Assembly (NCBI GenBank): GCA_003260075.1
Contig: QLIY01000014.1
Location: 74,545 to 138,544 of the forward strand
DNA from: Phallusia mammillata
Lineage: Eukaryota > Chordata > Ascidiacea > Phlebobranchia > Ascidiidae
Length of the DNA: 64,000 nt
Direction of reading: 5' to 3'
The notes beneath the pieces are model-generated. The model saw only the letters and a list, made by a program, of their open reading frames with translations, made no database searches and was not told where the DNA came from. This document shows positions 11,283-23,200 of this stretch, piece by piece; within the stretch, counting starts at the first letter, position 1; each line of letters starts with the position of its first letter. A program made the position numbers and the translations under genes.

Positions 11283-14200
11283 TTGATATTATGCCTAGCA
11301 GCAACAGCGTATACAAAATCGGTGTACTAAGCATGCTCTTTGTTTTACTGCTGGTAAATGCTCCCCCCCCCCCTGCACTGTACCACGCGCATTCAGTGTT
11401 ATTTACCCTGATGAAGGCGACATGTATGGACGTCAAAACGTCGGAATACAAAACAATTGCCATAAGAGCTCTATAAAATTGATATTATGCCTAGCAGCAA
11501 CAGCGTATACAAAATCGGTGTACTAAACATGCTCTTTGTTTTACTGCGTGTAAAATTAAACCTCTTTTGTAAACATCGCAATGCAAAACACATTTGTTTT
11601 AGATCGTAACATTGAGCAGGAAACTTGACATGACCTTGGCTTTAATATCTTGCACTCACGTTGAAAAAACATACAAAAAAATATACACATAACTTCATGT
11701 GTATGATGACTTTGGCACATTCGTTTTTGTTTGAATATGTTTGTTTTTTTAATATGAACAAGTTTGTGCAAAATCACTTGATCGAAAAATAACAAAAAAC
11801 ACAAGTTGTCGGGAGTATCTCTTCATCTGTGACTTCTTCATGTTTACTGAAGCCAATGTCAAAGACCTATTCAACTCAGTATTGGGTAAAAGTCATATTT
11901 TTGAAACATGTTGATACAGTTTGTTCAGATTCCTGTGACAGTATTGCTCTGTTCATTTGCATTAATAATGTAAACAACAACAAAAACTAAACCTGCTTCA
12001 ACGATAAGCTCACTTGACGACTTAAGTTTAAAATAGAGTAATTAACAAATAATTAAAGGTTCTAAATCAATAGTTCTCAACTGGTGGTCCATGCTGACTT
12101 GATGGCTGGTCCACACGACGTTAACTATATTTGGTGATAAACTGGAATTAGTTGCAAGTAATTTATTAAATAATCAGTACGAAAAAAAGCATATCCAAGT
12201 TATTGGCTATTTTTTGTTTGCTGTCAGTTGTTTGATATCACTCCACAAACTTCTGTATTAAAGGAATATATTTCAAGACAATATGCTTGTCGTGGACGCT
12301 TTTTTATGCTTACATACCAATGGACTGGTCCACGGTATTCCTTTAATTGAACTGGTGGTCCATGGCCTGTGACGAGTTAGGAGCCACAGTTCTAAGATGA
12401 AACGTACTGGGATAAGCCCTGAAGCGTCAATGCAGACCAGCGATCACGGCATACTAATCGATAAATCATAGTACGCCAGGCCTATTAAAGGCGTGCCGAA
12501 TCAGCTGGTCTCCCAAGCATCACCATATGGCAAGGCGTAGGCTAGAAAAATCTATCCTGGGCTGGGATTCGAACCCACGACAGGAGTCTTTCCGTGGCTC
12601 ACGCTCTACCAACTGAGCTACACAGACTCAGTGGAGAAACCGCCGAAAGTTGAATCACAAGCACCGTTGCCTGCCTTGTACCTTTGTTCTAATTATCCAA
12701 CAATTTATTAATTTGATCAACACTTACTCTTCCTCGTCTTCTGATGAGGATGAGGATGAATAATCGTCAGGAGGGGCTTCAAAGTCGATTAATTTCGGTT
12801 TAAATAAAACTTTTCTTTCTCGGTCTTCCTCTGAATTATTGTCAGTTGCTAATTCAGCGTTAGCCTGCAAAATAGGGTCAAAGATATAGTTTGTGTCATA
12901 ACTTTATATCAGTGATTCTCAAACTGTGTGCCGTGGCACCTTAGTGTACCGTGAGAGATTTAAGTGAAATATTTCCTATTTTAAAGTGGAAACAGTTCCT
13001 GGTGTTTTAGGACTTCATGATTTAGAATGCTTGAGTGCAGTGTTTTTTTAAGGTGTTTTGGGGGACCGAAAACTGTAATTAATTTGTGTCCCCCCCCCCC
13101 CCCCCCCCCCCCCCCCAAACTACTTAGCGGTCACCCAAACCAAACCTTAAAAAAAACCTGCTTGAGTGTATGGCAACATTGTTCAAAAGATAATATTTTT
13201 GTTCTGATAATGAAAAGCATTCTAACCCACCACAATAAAGTTAAAAATTAACATTCTTTGAACAACTTTTGTTAGTTTACATGCGAAGTGTGCCACCGAA
13301 GAAAATTTTAGTTTCCCAATGCGCCGCATACTCAAAAAGTTTGAAAACCACTGTTTTATATCAAAGTTAGCACATATATATGTGAGCACAAACAAAAAGA
13401 TTGTTTTGTTCAATTTTTGTGTACATTCAAATTAAATATAGTTTATTGCAAGATAGAATAAAAAAAGCTTTGAACTTACAAAAATTACTAAACAATTTTT
13501 TACATGATTAAATAAAAAGGCAAAAAAATAAATAAATGGTGACATATATATGTGATAACTGATCACTAACAAAGACAAAATGTTGAGCATTTTCTGACAC
13601 AAATTAATTACAGTTTTAGTTGAGGTGAGTTTGTTTTACATGGTAAAAGAAAATATAGCAACAATATTCTATTAAAACAATCGGCAACAGAAGAATAGAT
13701 GTGCAACAGTGAAATGTTATGATACGCAACAAATTTTAAAACGTTTTTATTTTTAGCACCGCCAACTTGACATTAACCAGATTCTTGACACAGGCAGCAT
13801 GTGTGTTGTGGGCACAAACAAATTTCCTTGGTTCCTGTTTACCACTTAAACTTGGCACTCAGTTTAGAAAGTAATTTTGTGTTGGGCTTTGCTTGCTTGA
13901 TCAATCACTCATGCTAAACACACCCAGGGTCAAAATAGTTCAAGCATTTAGGCATGCAATTTGCACATTGCATAACTAAACAGTTCAATGGTTGCAAGTT
14001 TAATTTAATTTGATATTCTAAGCAGAAAAATGACAATACTTAGGTCTTATCCAAAAATATCAAATTCTCTATTTATATCGGTATTTTTATTGGCAATTTT
14101 TATTTTAGTGAGGTTAATATTTAAGTATATGTGTAAATGTAATGTTTCTTGGCAAATTAAAAATTGATTATTTTTCTGCAATTTAAATTACAAACACCAA

Positions 14201-17200
14201 CATTGACAAATATGATGCACTCCGCCAAACCAAGACAGCCACAAATGTGTGTCTACCATTATTCTTCTAGCCAAGATGCCTATGTAATATTAATGAGCTG
14301 GTGGGATAATGAGGGGGTAATATTCCAGTGTTGCCCCTCCGTCACACTGACAAAAAGGGTCTTGCAACACACACAGTTATTACTACTTGAGTTTTATCTC
14401 ATACTTCAGAGACATTGACATTGCTCGTTTTAAGATGAACAGAAATTAGGTTTTAAAGAATGATATGTTTTGAAATATACATATAACTTTGAAAGCAAGT
14501 CATTGTACATTACAAAATTGGGTAACATAGCAACAACACTTTGACAACATGGCAACCGCACACTTTGACAACATGGCAAAGTTTCAGCATGATCACAAAA
14601 ACACACAAACTGACATTTACAATACACAATTAAGCAATAATTTATCGTATTCACTGCATATAGACTTGCAACATAGTATTGCTTTTAATGTTAGAAGTTT
14701 CCAATTACATTAGATTTACTCAGCAATGCTCATCCATTCTGCTTTCTAACAAATTTACAACTTTGCTTGTAGTTTTGCCAAACAGTTTGCTACTATGGCG
14801 TTACAGTAACTAGCACTTGGGTATCCAGGAAAACACACAAAAGACGTAGGCTTGGCAGTATTTGGTTGCTTATTGTTGTAAAGCTTGTATCGAGTTTCTA
14901 ATTGGGGCCGCAATTTACTTGTGACAAAAGCCGTCTGTATGTGAAAATAAATTCGGCGTTGCACTGCAATTGTTTCAGTTTGTACTACAAGCCTTAATGT
15001 TGCTGTACAAACAAGTCGGGGCATGTGCTACGCGAGTGTGAATTACGACAATTTCATATTCATCGGTTAATGTGTAACCTTATCGACACACATAAGAGAG
15101 ATTATTGTCATGGCTCTATTATTTTTTATGTCATAACATTATTGCAGCCCAAAATTTTGTATTAATGTGCAGTTGTGCACCATATACCACAGTTTACTTG
15201 TAATTTTCCTTTCTTGTCCACCCAATGATGCTATATGATTACATTTTTGTTGATACTAAATGTTGAATTTGTTGTATATAGAAAATCGCTGTTCTTTTAT
15301 ACATTATCTTTTATGCTTTACTAACTTTTACCAATTGATTTTACCAAACTATCGAGACCACAACATTGCTAAGTGTGCATTTATATTGGGAGATATTTTT
15401 GCAACAAATCAAGATTGGAAAATTGCAACAAAAAAGTTGTAAATCAAAAAAAAAGAATCTAAATTTTTTAAAGTTTACAGCAGACCATGTTCACTTTGAT
15501 AAAAATGCAACATAAAAATCATAACTTTAAGCTAAATCTTTAACTGCAACAATACATTGAACCTTGTCAAGTCAAAACCTGCAGCATACAACATAAACTA
15601 CCAGCATGTCTACAGCAAACAAATAGATTTGAGCGAAATTAATTCACCTTTTCTAGTCTTGCTTGCACATCATATTCATCATCTGTGGCATCGTTAAGTT
15701 GGGTGTTCCTCTGGACAATCGGTCGAGTTTTCGACGTCAGCCCATCTTCATTGTCCTCCTCATCTCCCCCCCCCCGGCATCGTTAAGTTGGGTGTTCCTC
15801 TGGACAATCGGTCGAGTTTTCGATGTCAGCCCATCTTCATTGTCTTCTTCATCCGTTGTAACATCCGTTACTCTTTGCTCCTCATCTGAAAAATTGGCAC
15901 AAAAAGATAATTGATTTGGTCTTCAAGAAATTTCAGTGCGAAAACCACTAAATCGGTTATTTGGTATCATTTTTAGTTCATAGCCTTTTCCACTCTGACT
16001 TCGACAAAAAATATTTGTGTCATTGCACAATTTATTGCGTTTTTTAAAAAAATATCACAACTGTGATTCAACAATTAAAAACAACACTGACTGCAACTTA
16101 AAAAGTACAAGTCCCAGACTGACATTGATCAACTTGTGTTTTTAACACAGTTTCAATTTAATATCTGCAGTTTGCGGAAACTTGTTTAGTTAGAGTTTGC
16201 TTAACATGCTTGAAGGATTTAAACCAGCAGTAACATACCCCCCCCCCCAGACTGACATTGATCAACTTGTGTTTTTAACACAGTTTCAATTTAATCTTTG
16301 CGGTTTGCTGAAACTTGTTTGGTTAGAGTTTGCTTAACATGCTTAAAGGATTTAAACTAGCAGTAACATGAAGTTGGGGTTACAATTTGCTTCACCTAGC
16401 GAAATAAACTCAACTACACCGAAGCCCCCCCCCCGGTTGAACGTCTTCATAAAAAAATGTAGCCACTTTAAACTATATAAGTAGTAACAGTGTAGCTGCA
16501 ATAGTGTTATCATCTATCCATCAATTGTTCCCTCTAATTTGTCGCACTTTATAACGTCTCAACATCGTGCAGCTATTTTGGTTTGGTGAATATTTTAGCG
16601 CAATTGTGCTGCTTTGATTTGCTTCACCTAGCGAAATAAACTCAACTACACCGAAGTTGAACTAAACATAAAACTTACCACTTTCGGACTTAATCGGACT
16701 TGCAGCTTCATTGCGGTCCAGCATATTTGCTTCATCTAAAACAATGCACAGTATTTTAACATTTATACACATTTAAATGAATGAAATCATTATGCATGCA
16801 AATATATCACTATGAAGCTGACATGTGCAGCATACAAGGCAGGTAACAGTGCTTGTGATTTAACTTTCGGCAGTTTCTCCACTGAGCCTGAGTAGCTCAG
16901 TTGGTAGAGCCCCCCCCCCCCCTTGCAGCTTCATTGCGGTCCAGCATATTTGCTTCATCTAAAACAATGTACAGTATTTTAACATTTGTCCACATTCAAA
17001 TAAATAAAATATATTATGCAATTACCTTTTTCAAGTTCTTTGATTTTTTGCTCTTGTGTTTCTTCGTCAGATGAAGAAGATGAGGATGACGACGAAGAAC
17101 TGCTGCTGCTCGATGATTTCTATTAATATTTATGATTTATAAAAAATTTATTTTGTGTACCATATTTACTTGATTATAAGCAGCGGCTTATATTGTTTTT

Positions 17201-18076
17201 TACCTGCTGTTTGTGGGCGGCTTAGATTTTAGTTATTAACCGATATTATTTCTACACTCCATTTGTTTTCTAAATTTGGGGGATGTATTATGAAACAATC
17301 GTATCTAAAATTCCAGCATGCAGCGTACAATCGAGGACGGCTTACAATCGAGTAATATGTAACTTTAGCCCAACATAAGAGTGGATACCCCCCCCCCGAG
17401 TCCCAGAAAGACTCCTGTCGTGGGTTCGAATCCCACCGCAGGCTACATTTTTTTAATCGGCCTGGCGTACTGTGATCTTTATGCAATTACCTTTTTCGAG
17501 TTCTTTAATTTTTTGCTCTTGTGTTTCTTCGTCAGATGAAGAAGAGGACGACGATGATGAACTGCTGCTGCTCGATGATTTCTATTAATATTATGATTTC
17601 TATAAAATTTATTTTGTGTACCATATTTACTTGATTATAAGCCGCGGCTTGTATTGTTTTTTACCTGCTGTTTGTGGGCGGCTTAGACTTTAGTTTTATA
17701 CCGATATTATTTCTACACTCCAATATTTTTGATTTTGGGGGGATGTATTATGAAACAATAGTATCTAAAATTCGAGCGTGCGGCTTACAATCGAGGGCGG
17801 CTTACAATCGAGCAATATGTAACTTTTTAAACTTATTTGTTAATGTCAGAATCATTTTCAGATTAAAAATTTGTAAAACAGCAAATTTTACGTCATCACA
17901 CTTTATAATTCAAAGATAAAAATGCTGTAAGAAATTTATACCATATCCTACAATAAGTTTATATTTGTAGCACATAGTACCCTTTCTTTTTTGTCTGAAT
18001 CTTCAATCAACCAGTCCAAATCTTTTTCCCAATCATCTCCACTTGAAGGGTCAACTTTGGTTGTGCTTTGTGCCAT
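7275..18076 (-). CDS. CCDC181: CCDC181-like microtubule-associated coiled-coil protein
   Basis: CCDC181 binds microtubules and is found in motile cilia, sperm flagella and the manchette. Exons in transcript order: 18076-17981, 17581-17491, 16735-16679, 15885-15648, 12864-12728, 10992-10635, 9832-9596, 8753-8632 and 7479-7275. With the duplication inside exon 4 removed they sum to 1452 nt, or 483 residues (human about 509). Matches to the human protein are an N-terminal DDWEKDLDWLIEDSD, an acidic/serine tract, RERKVLFKPKLIDFEAPPDD, then EKILIERGGKFELVEA, a basic Ser/Pro stretch and a C-terminal coiled coil. The coiled coil has three spaced W motifs: DAWRAWVERK, TAYKDWWKQK, KAFRQWLRKK. The start is the first ATG, preceded directly by TTAG, a possible splice acceptor. 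Exons 2, 3, 4 and 6 also occur as partial second copies beside C runs. Confidence 0.88.
7850..7985. repeat. repeat with AATCCGGTTA-type ends
   Basis: GAATCCGGTTAGTCGCAC at the left and TCGATTAACCGAATTC at the right are imperfect inverted ends. The middle repeats GCTTAATCGCACAAG. A related copy is at 52364-52515. It lies in CCDC181 intron 8. Confidence 0.5.
8122..8604. mobile_element. Tc1/pogo-like MITE split by a hAT MITE
   Basis: The left part (8122-8200) and right part (8518-8604) together match elements at 40028, 44440 and 48293: GGTTAATC...CTTCGCC, then AATGTGGTAAGAC, then AACTAATCGA...ATCGGTTAATCC and GGTTTATTGTA. The family is flanked by TA where complete. Here it is interrupted at GGTAAGAC by the element at 8200-8512. 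Confidence 0.7.
8200..8512. mobile_element. hAT-type MITE inserted in another repeat
   Basis: The inverted ends are CAGGGGTATCCAAACTTT and AAAGTTTGGACACCCCTG, and the inside is rich in GGCCCGCGGGCC. GGTAAGAC is present on both sides (8193-8200 and 8518-8525), an 8-bp duplication as hAT elements make, although six extra bases separate the right terminus from it. Confidence 0.75.
8920..9388. mobile_element. hAT-type MITE with target-site duplication
   Basis: The termini are CAGTGGTTCTCAACC and GGTTGAGAACCGCTG. Flanks TGCTAGAG and TGCTAGAC match at 7 of 8 positions. A second element (9021-9200) is nested inside it. It lies in CCDC181 intron 7. Confidence 0.8.
9021..9200. mobile_element. nested retroposon with 13-bp direct repeats
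   Basis: CAACTATAAAATA occurs at 9008-9020 and again at 9201-9213, exactly bracketing this insertion. A 13-bp duplication suggests retroposition. The body carries CTGATGA at about 9093, a pairable stem and GAAACG, then TGCCTGGCAGCAACAGTGTA. This is the family also seen at 9885, 11155 and 27490. Confidence 0.65.
9885..10105 (-). repeat. GAAACGTC/AGAGCTCTTCTGGCAA repeat family
   Basis: It contains AGAGCTCTTCTGGCAA near one end and CTAGAAGAGCTCT near the other, plus CTGATGA...GAAACGTC between (about 10026-10060). Related copies are at 9021-9200, 11155-11530 and 27490-27700. It lies in CCDC181 intron 6. Confidence 0.6.
10214..10581. mobile_element. MITE with TACTCGATTG / CAATCGAATAAATA ends
   Basis: The inverted ends are CAGTATTTACTCGATTG at the left and CAATCGAATAAATACGGTA at the right, with GCCGCGGCTTA next to the right end. 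The same family is at 17158, 17617 and 60119. Confidence 0.7.
11155..11530. repeat. GAAACGTC/AGAGCTC family, rearranged around C runs
   Basis: Pieces of the repeat seen at 9885 occur in both orders (AGAGCTCTTCTGGCAA at 11190, AAGAGCTCTA at 11465; GATATTATGCCTAGCAGCAA twice, at 11283 and 11480). They are separated by C runs at 11252-11282 and about 11363. The order here is unlikely to be real. Confidence 0.55.
12068..12389. mobile_element. degenerate hAT-type MITE
   Basis: The ends are CAATAGTTCTCAACTGG and, reversed, CTGTGGCTCCTAACTCG. Flanks TTCTAAAT and TTCTAAGA agree at 6 of 8 positions. The inside contains repeated GGTCCA words. It lies in CCDC181 intron 5. Confidence 0.55.
12406..12673 (-). 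mobile_element. composite repeat with internal tRNA-like module
   Basis: On the - strand it reads GGCAGGCAACGGTGCTTGTG, then a tRNA-like segment (A box TAGCTCAGTTGG, B box GGTTCGAATCCC), then CTAGCCTACGCCTTGCCATA and TGATCGCTGGTCTGCATTGA. It is the same family as 24521-24788. It is a RNA polymerase III-type repeat, not a functional tRNA gene. Confidence 0.75.
12910..13353. mobile_element. hAT-type MITE with target-site duplication
   Basis: The ends are CAGTGATTCTCAAACTGTG and, reversed, CAGTGGTTTTCAAACTTT. Flanks CTTTATAT and TTTTATAT match at 7 of 8 positions. A 27-base C run (13090-13116) lies inside, probably an internal gap. It lies in CCDC181 intron 4. Confidence 0.75.
13354..15647. other. 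CCDC181 intron 4, no gene seen
   Basis: This is AT-rich intron sequence. I see no exon with splice borders and no clear mobile element. A short tandem repeat of CACTTTGACAACATGGCAA lies at about 14536-14580. Just before it is GTAACATAGCAAC (14522-14534), which resembles an RFX X-box. Confidence 0.5.
16376..16660. repeat. GCTTGGTGAA/CAACGTTxxAACGTT repeat, duplicated
   Basis: TTGCTTCACCTAGCGAAATA occurs at about 16390 and 16619 around a C run (16425-16433). Between the copies are GTGCAGCTA, CAATTGTTCCCTCTAATTTG and CATTATAACGTCTCAACA-like segments shared with copies at 5735, 31240, 34085, 39790 and 60840. Confidence 0.5.
17026..17119 (-). other. CCDC181: second copy of CCDC181 exon 2 (allelic duplicate)
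   Basis: It encodes the same Ser-rich, acidic segment as 17581-17491 with intact splice sites but is 3 nt longer (94 against 91), so the frame is kept. The surrounding intron is also duplicated, and C runs at about 16909-16922 and 17389-17397 mark the joins. It is most simply the other haplotype rather than a duplicated exon. Confidence 0.75.
17158..17361. mobile_element. MITE, GCCGCGGCTTA / CAATCGAGTAA family
   Basis: ACCATATTTACTTGATTATAAGC... at one end and GGCTTACAATCGAGTAATATG at the other, related to 10214-10581. A second near-identical copy at 17617-17821 belongs to the duplicated haplotype segment. It lies in CCDC181 intron 1. Confidence 0.65.
17617..17821. mobile_element. MITE, second (allelic) copy
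   Basis: It carries the same element and flanks as 17158-17361 with scattered substitutions, and sits next to the other copy of CCDC181 exon 2. It is probably the same locus on the other haplotype. Confidence 0.6.
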
Positions 18077-20223
18077 GCTAATATTTATTAAAGATCAGAA
18101 TTAAGTGGATCTGCCTAAAATATCATCACACATAACCTTGCAACTGAATAAAAAGTTTGATAATTTTTTTAAAGGGACATAAGCTTTTTTCTTTAACAGT
18201 TAACTACAATAATGACTTGAATAAATATCTTTATAAAATTGCAAAGTGGTGGATTTAAATGCCACCATTTCATTACCTTTCCCCGAAAAAGTAATCCAAA
18301 TTCACACTGCCTTTGCTTAAATTTAAGAGTGTATAAATTCAGAAGTAAAACGGCATAGACTCTATAAGTTCTTGATTAGTCATCAGAAATTCATACATTA
18401 TAGCTGAGAACGAAATAAAACAGTTGTTTTCAAATTCGCTTTAAGTATTGCTGGATCATTATAAATTTATCAATTTATTGTTTATCCTTTTTACACTCTA
18501 TGTAAAATATCGGGCGCCAGTATTATTTTAAGATTACCGCTTAACAAGCTTTAAAACGTTGATAACTAGTGGCTTAGACAATATTTAACCAGTATACATT
18601 TATTACTAACTCTCAGAAACAATCTTACTAGGCAAGTGTCGATTTACAACTCGAGAAAAACTAAAACCGAATCCCGAAATTTTACAGACCAAGCGTCACT
18701 ATGTCATGCATCATTAATGCCAGGCGAGCCCGTAACAACCACGCGATGAGAAATAAACAAATCAACTTTCTCACAAAATGTTGTCATAAACTTATTTTCA
18801 TCCATATTTTTCAAGCAAATTAACAAATATATAATTTGAGTGGTACAAAAATACCTTTGAAACGATGTAAACTTGTCCTGAAATTTTTTTCACAAGTAAT
18901 AACTTGAAAAGTAAACTTGTGGTATTTTTATTTTGTATGTTTACTAGAAAATCAAAATTAACGACAAAAGTAATTTAACTGTAGTAAAAACAAAGCATAA
19001 TTTTAATTACTCACTTTCTACAAATATTTTTTTCGTTAAAAAATCGTACGCATATTTTTATCACAAGTGGCAGCAGAGAGAGTAGCAACGGATTATTTTG
19101 AGTCTACTGTTGCTAACAAAGCCGCCGCAATTTCTCAAGTTCGCTCTATTTAAATCTTTGCGATAGCGAGTCGAAGAGCACATGTGTTTGTACAAGTAAC
19201 TAGGTCGGTTATATAAAAAAGGCACGACCATATATTGTAGATTTACGTAGCAAAGAACCACTGTAGGATAAACTAATCAGGAAAAAGTTATCATGTAAAA
19301 CGTCATTGTTTTTGAAATTCGCAGTTGCGTTTTTCTATTTCTAACTATAGTTTTGTGTGCAGTTGATACAGTAAAAGTAATAATCACCGAATAAATTGAT
19401 AGTCTTGTTATCTGATGTCTTAAACATAACAACATAATAATATTTGTCCAGTATTACTAAAGACGAAAATGATGTGATTACTGTTGAAAGTTTGTTTGGC
19501 TATTATTTTTGAGCTGGATATTAAAAAAAAAAACAGGCCCAAAACCAAGTCTTTCTTGTTTTTTTAACACATATATGTGATATGATATAGTTTGAGAAAT
19601 GTGTTGTTTTTTACATTGCCTTTTTTCTTTACAGGATAACCAATAACCATCATGACCTAAATTTCAAAATATGTGAGACCAGTTGGCATAGTAGCCACAA
19701 AATTAGGATTGTGGAAAAATAAAAGAATCAAATAATGACTATAGGCCCCCCCCCCCACTAATCAGGAAAAAGTTATCATGTAAAACGTCATTGTTTTTGA
19801 AATTTGCAGTTGCGTTTTTCTATTTCTAACTATAGTTTTGTATGCAGTTGATACAGTAAAAGTATTAATCACCAAATAAATTTATAGTCATGTTATCTAA
19901 TGTCTTAAACATAACAAAATAATAATAATTGTGCAGTATTGCTGAAGTCTAAAATGATGTGATTACTGTTGAAAGTTTGTTTGGCTACTATTTTTGAGCT
20001 GAATATTAAAAAAAAACAGGCCCAAAACCAAGTCTTTCTTGTTTTTTTAACACATATATGTGATATGATATAGTTTGAGAAATGTGTTGTTTTTTACATT
20101 GCCTTTTTTCTTTACAGGATAACCAATAACCATCATGACCTAAATTTCAAAATATGTGAGACCAGTTGGCATAGTAGCCACAAAATTAGGTTGTGTGTTG
20201 TGGATATATAAAATAAACAAATA
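18077..20223. promoter_or_regulatory. divergent region between CCDC181 and CEP126
   Basis: The two ciliary genes start head-to-head here, so promoters for both should lie in this 2.1 kb. I see no TATA box I would defend. About 480 bp are present twice (19270-19745 and 19757-20234) around a C run at 19746-19756. Each copy contains TTTTTTCTTTACAG followed by GATAACC, a good splice or trans-splice acceptor just upstream of the proposed CEP126 start. Confidence 0.5.
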
Positions 20224-23200
20224 ATGACTATAGGAAATCAAACAGTCCAGGTAATGCCTAATGTTGCTAAATTGGTTTAAACCAGGGTTTCTCAAACTGT
20301 GGGTCGCGACCCAAATTGGGGTCACGAAATATAATTTTGGGGTCGCAAAACATTATGAGTTATTATGTCATTGCCACAATAAATGGTATAATTTATTGTT
20401 TAAGGTGATACCCATCAAGGGGTCAAATAGAAATTTCTTTTCTAAATTGGGGTCACAGAGCAGAAAAATTTGAGAAACCCTGGTTTAAACAACTTGTTTT
20501 AACTACTTTAGTTTGTAAAGTAAAAACCTTTGTACTGTATTTAACATTTTTGCTGCTTTACATTGGGCAAATAAAAATCGATTCATGATTGTTTCATGCA
20601 AACATAACTTGTTAATTTTTCTGTGGATTTGACATATATTGTAAAGGAGTATAATGAAATCTATTTAAACGTCGCTTTCAGGCTTTGTTAAATTACAATA
20701 AATGTGGCCATTGTGTTTCAACTCAAATATTTACCAGTTCAATGCCTTTTACCACATTAACTATATCTGAAAAAGAGCCTAACCTTTAACTCAAATAAAA
20801 CATTTATTATAAGAAATGGTATTGTTTCCATTAAAGGAACTATTTGGAAATTTGTATTTGATTGTTTGTACAGGTTGGAAATGAAACATATTCGCTTATT
20901 GTCACTGAGGAAGACTTGGAAAAAAGACGAATTGAGCGTGAGAGGCAAAAGCGTCTTTCACAGGAAACCAACAGAAGGAGAAAGTAATTGTTTTTGTTCA
21001 CTTCAGCATCTACAGTTACAATCTAAATATATATCTCTATATATCGATACTGTATAGATAACAAAATTGTGAAAGCAGCATGGGAGTAACTTTACAATTT
21101 AAACCACTAATAAAGTCTACATCTATATGTATTGATACTTCACAATTTACCCTAACCCTATCTTTCTTCTGAAATTATTGGAATACAATTAACATGTAAT
21201 GTATTTGTACAAACAAACTAGAACTTCTTGCAGTTATATACACTGCAATTATTGATATATATGTTCGTTATACAGTCATAGCTTGACTCAGTCAAAATCT
21301 TCAATGCCTTAAAATACCTGCTTCTGTTTTTTATTAAAGGGCATTACCCCCCCCCCAAAACTTCTTGCAGTTATGTATACTGCAATTATTCATATATATG
21401 TTCGTTATACAGTCATAGCTTGACTCAGTCAAAGTCTTCAATGCCTTAAAATGCCTGCTTCTGGTTTGATTAAAGGGCATTGGAGGAAAAAAAGAAGTTA
21501 GCAGAAGAACGTGAATCCCGCAAGCGGACATTAGAACTATCAAAACGCAGACAGCGTCAAACTGAAGCTACAGAGCGATACCAGAGATCACACATTGCAA
21601 CAAAACATGAAAAAAGAAATAAACTCGCTTCAGGTAGCCAAGTAGTAATCACAGTTATATGGAGAATTCACATTGGACTGGATAGAAGACCTGCTTGACC
21701 TATTCACCGGCTTTTAAGCATTCATAAGTAACATGCCACTTTACTAAAAATACCTTTAAGTTAATAAATCTATGGTTTGTTTTCATTGATTGAGGCAAAA
21801 TTAAGGGCAAATACTGATATATTATGTATAATTTAGGCATGAATATGTACAAGATTTTGTCCGGTATGGGCTTCTGATTATAATTTCATTCAAGGGCTAT
21901 TATAACAATGTCCTTAAGTCTCTTATATACATCACTAACAACACTTGTCTACTGTCCTGACAGCCAACATGTGTTTTCTAGTCCACCTGCCAATGCCCTT
22001 TTGAATAATTAATGCAGAAAATTACAAATTAATGTTGTATTTAATGTGGCCCAGCATTTAAAATGAGTAACATATTTATTCTCTTTATCAGGTTTGAAGG
22101 GAATACCCTCACTTGACCATGTCTTGCAACAACTAAGAAGCGGTAGCACTGAAATTGTTTACCAGAACAGACCCGACCCTAACAGGTAAATCACCAGACA
22201 ATCAATTTCATTTTTTTGAGAGCTGAACTGTATGAAAGATTTCCTTTTTTAAGCTGTAAATGAATTTGTAAAAGAATAAATTTTTTGTAGACTGATAAAG
22301 TTTTTTAAGGAAAAGCAAGTTTTAAAACTTGATCCAATGCATTAAATTAAATGTCACCTACCCAGTTTTAATAAAAGTTCTGCATTATTGATGCAATAAA
22401 ATTCTGTACAGCAATTCGCAGACTGGCACACAATCCAAAACGAAAGTTGTAAAGGAAATGTGTGTTTGCTTTGGAAAATTTATGTATTTGATCTCTAACA
22501 ATCATTTCCTTTCACAGTGTTGTTTCCTCTGCACAATTGACCAATCATGGGCGAACAATGTTCGAGTCCGAGCTCCAGGAACAACAACGAAAGCTCCTGG
22601 AACAACATAAGCATACCACGATGCAGGTAAAGCCTTACGCTGAGCAAACAAATATTTTAGTTTCCTTAACATGTTACACATTGACAATAGAATTATGACC
22701 TCGTTTTGTAGAATTAATGACCCTGAATTGCCAAGGTCCTTTGCTTTACTTGCAGGGAGATTTCATTATTAAGGAAATAATTACTACATATTTTGTAGAA
22801 TAAGTTATACAGTTCTGCGGTGACCTTTTACCTAAAGAAAACAGAGTGATAAGCCTGTATGTGTTTTATTGAAGACTTAATGTACTTCATGCAATGAGAC
22901 GAAAACACAATGAGTGATTTAACCTTATGTGTTTAACTGTGTGTAAGTTACTAAAAATACATTACCAATATGGTCCATGGCTTAATGTAGGCAAACAACA
23001 TTTATCCTATAATAGATCTAGATTCAACATTTTCTGATATAAATTATTATTAATATGATTGTTTATTCAGGAATTTCAACAAGAACTGCACAAAGATGCT
23101 GACACAGAAAACCAAGAAGAAGGTTTAAGTGACACAGATAGTTTAGAAGCTGATGATCGGGATAAGCAAGGTACATATCTCTTCAATCATTCAAAATTAG

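Noticed and set aside
19080..19125. RFX X-box between CCDC181 and CEP126 (GTAGCAAC and GTTGCTAAC)
   Set aside because: The two half-sites are about 18 bp apart and do not form a proper X-box.
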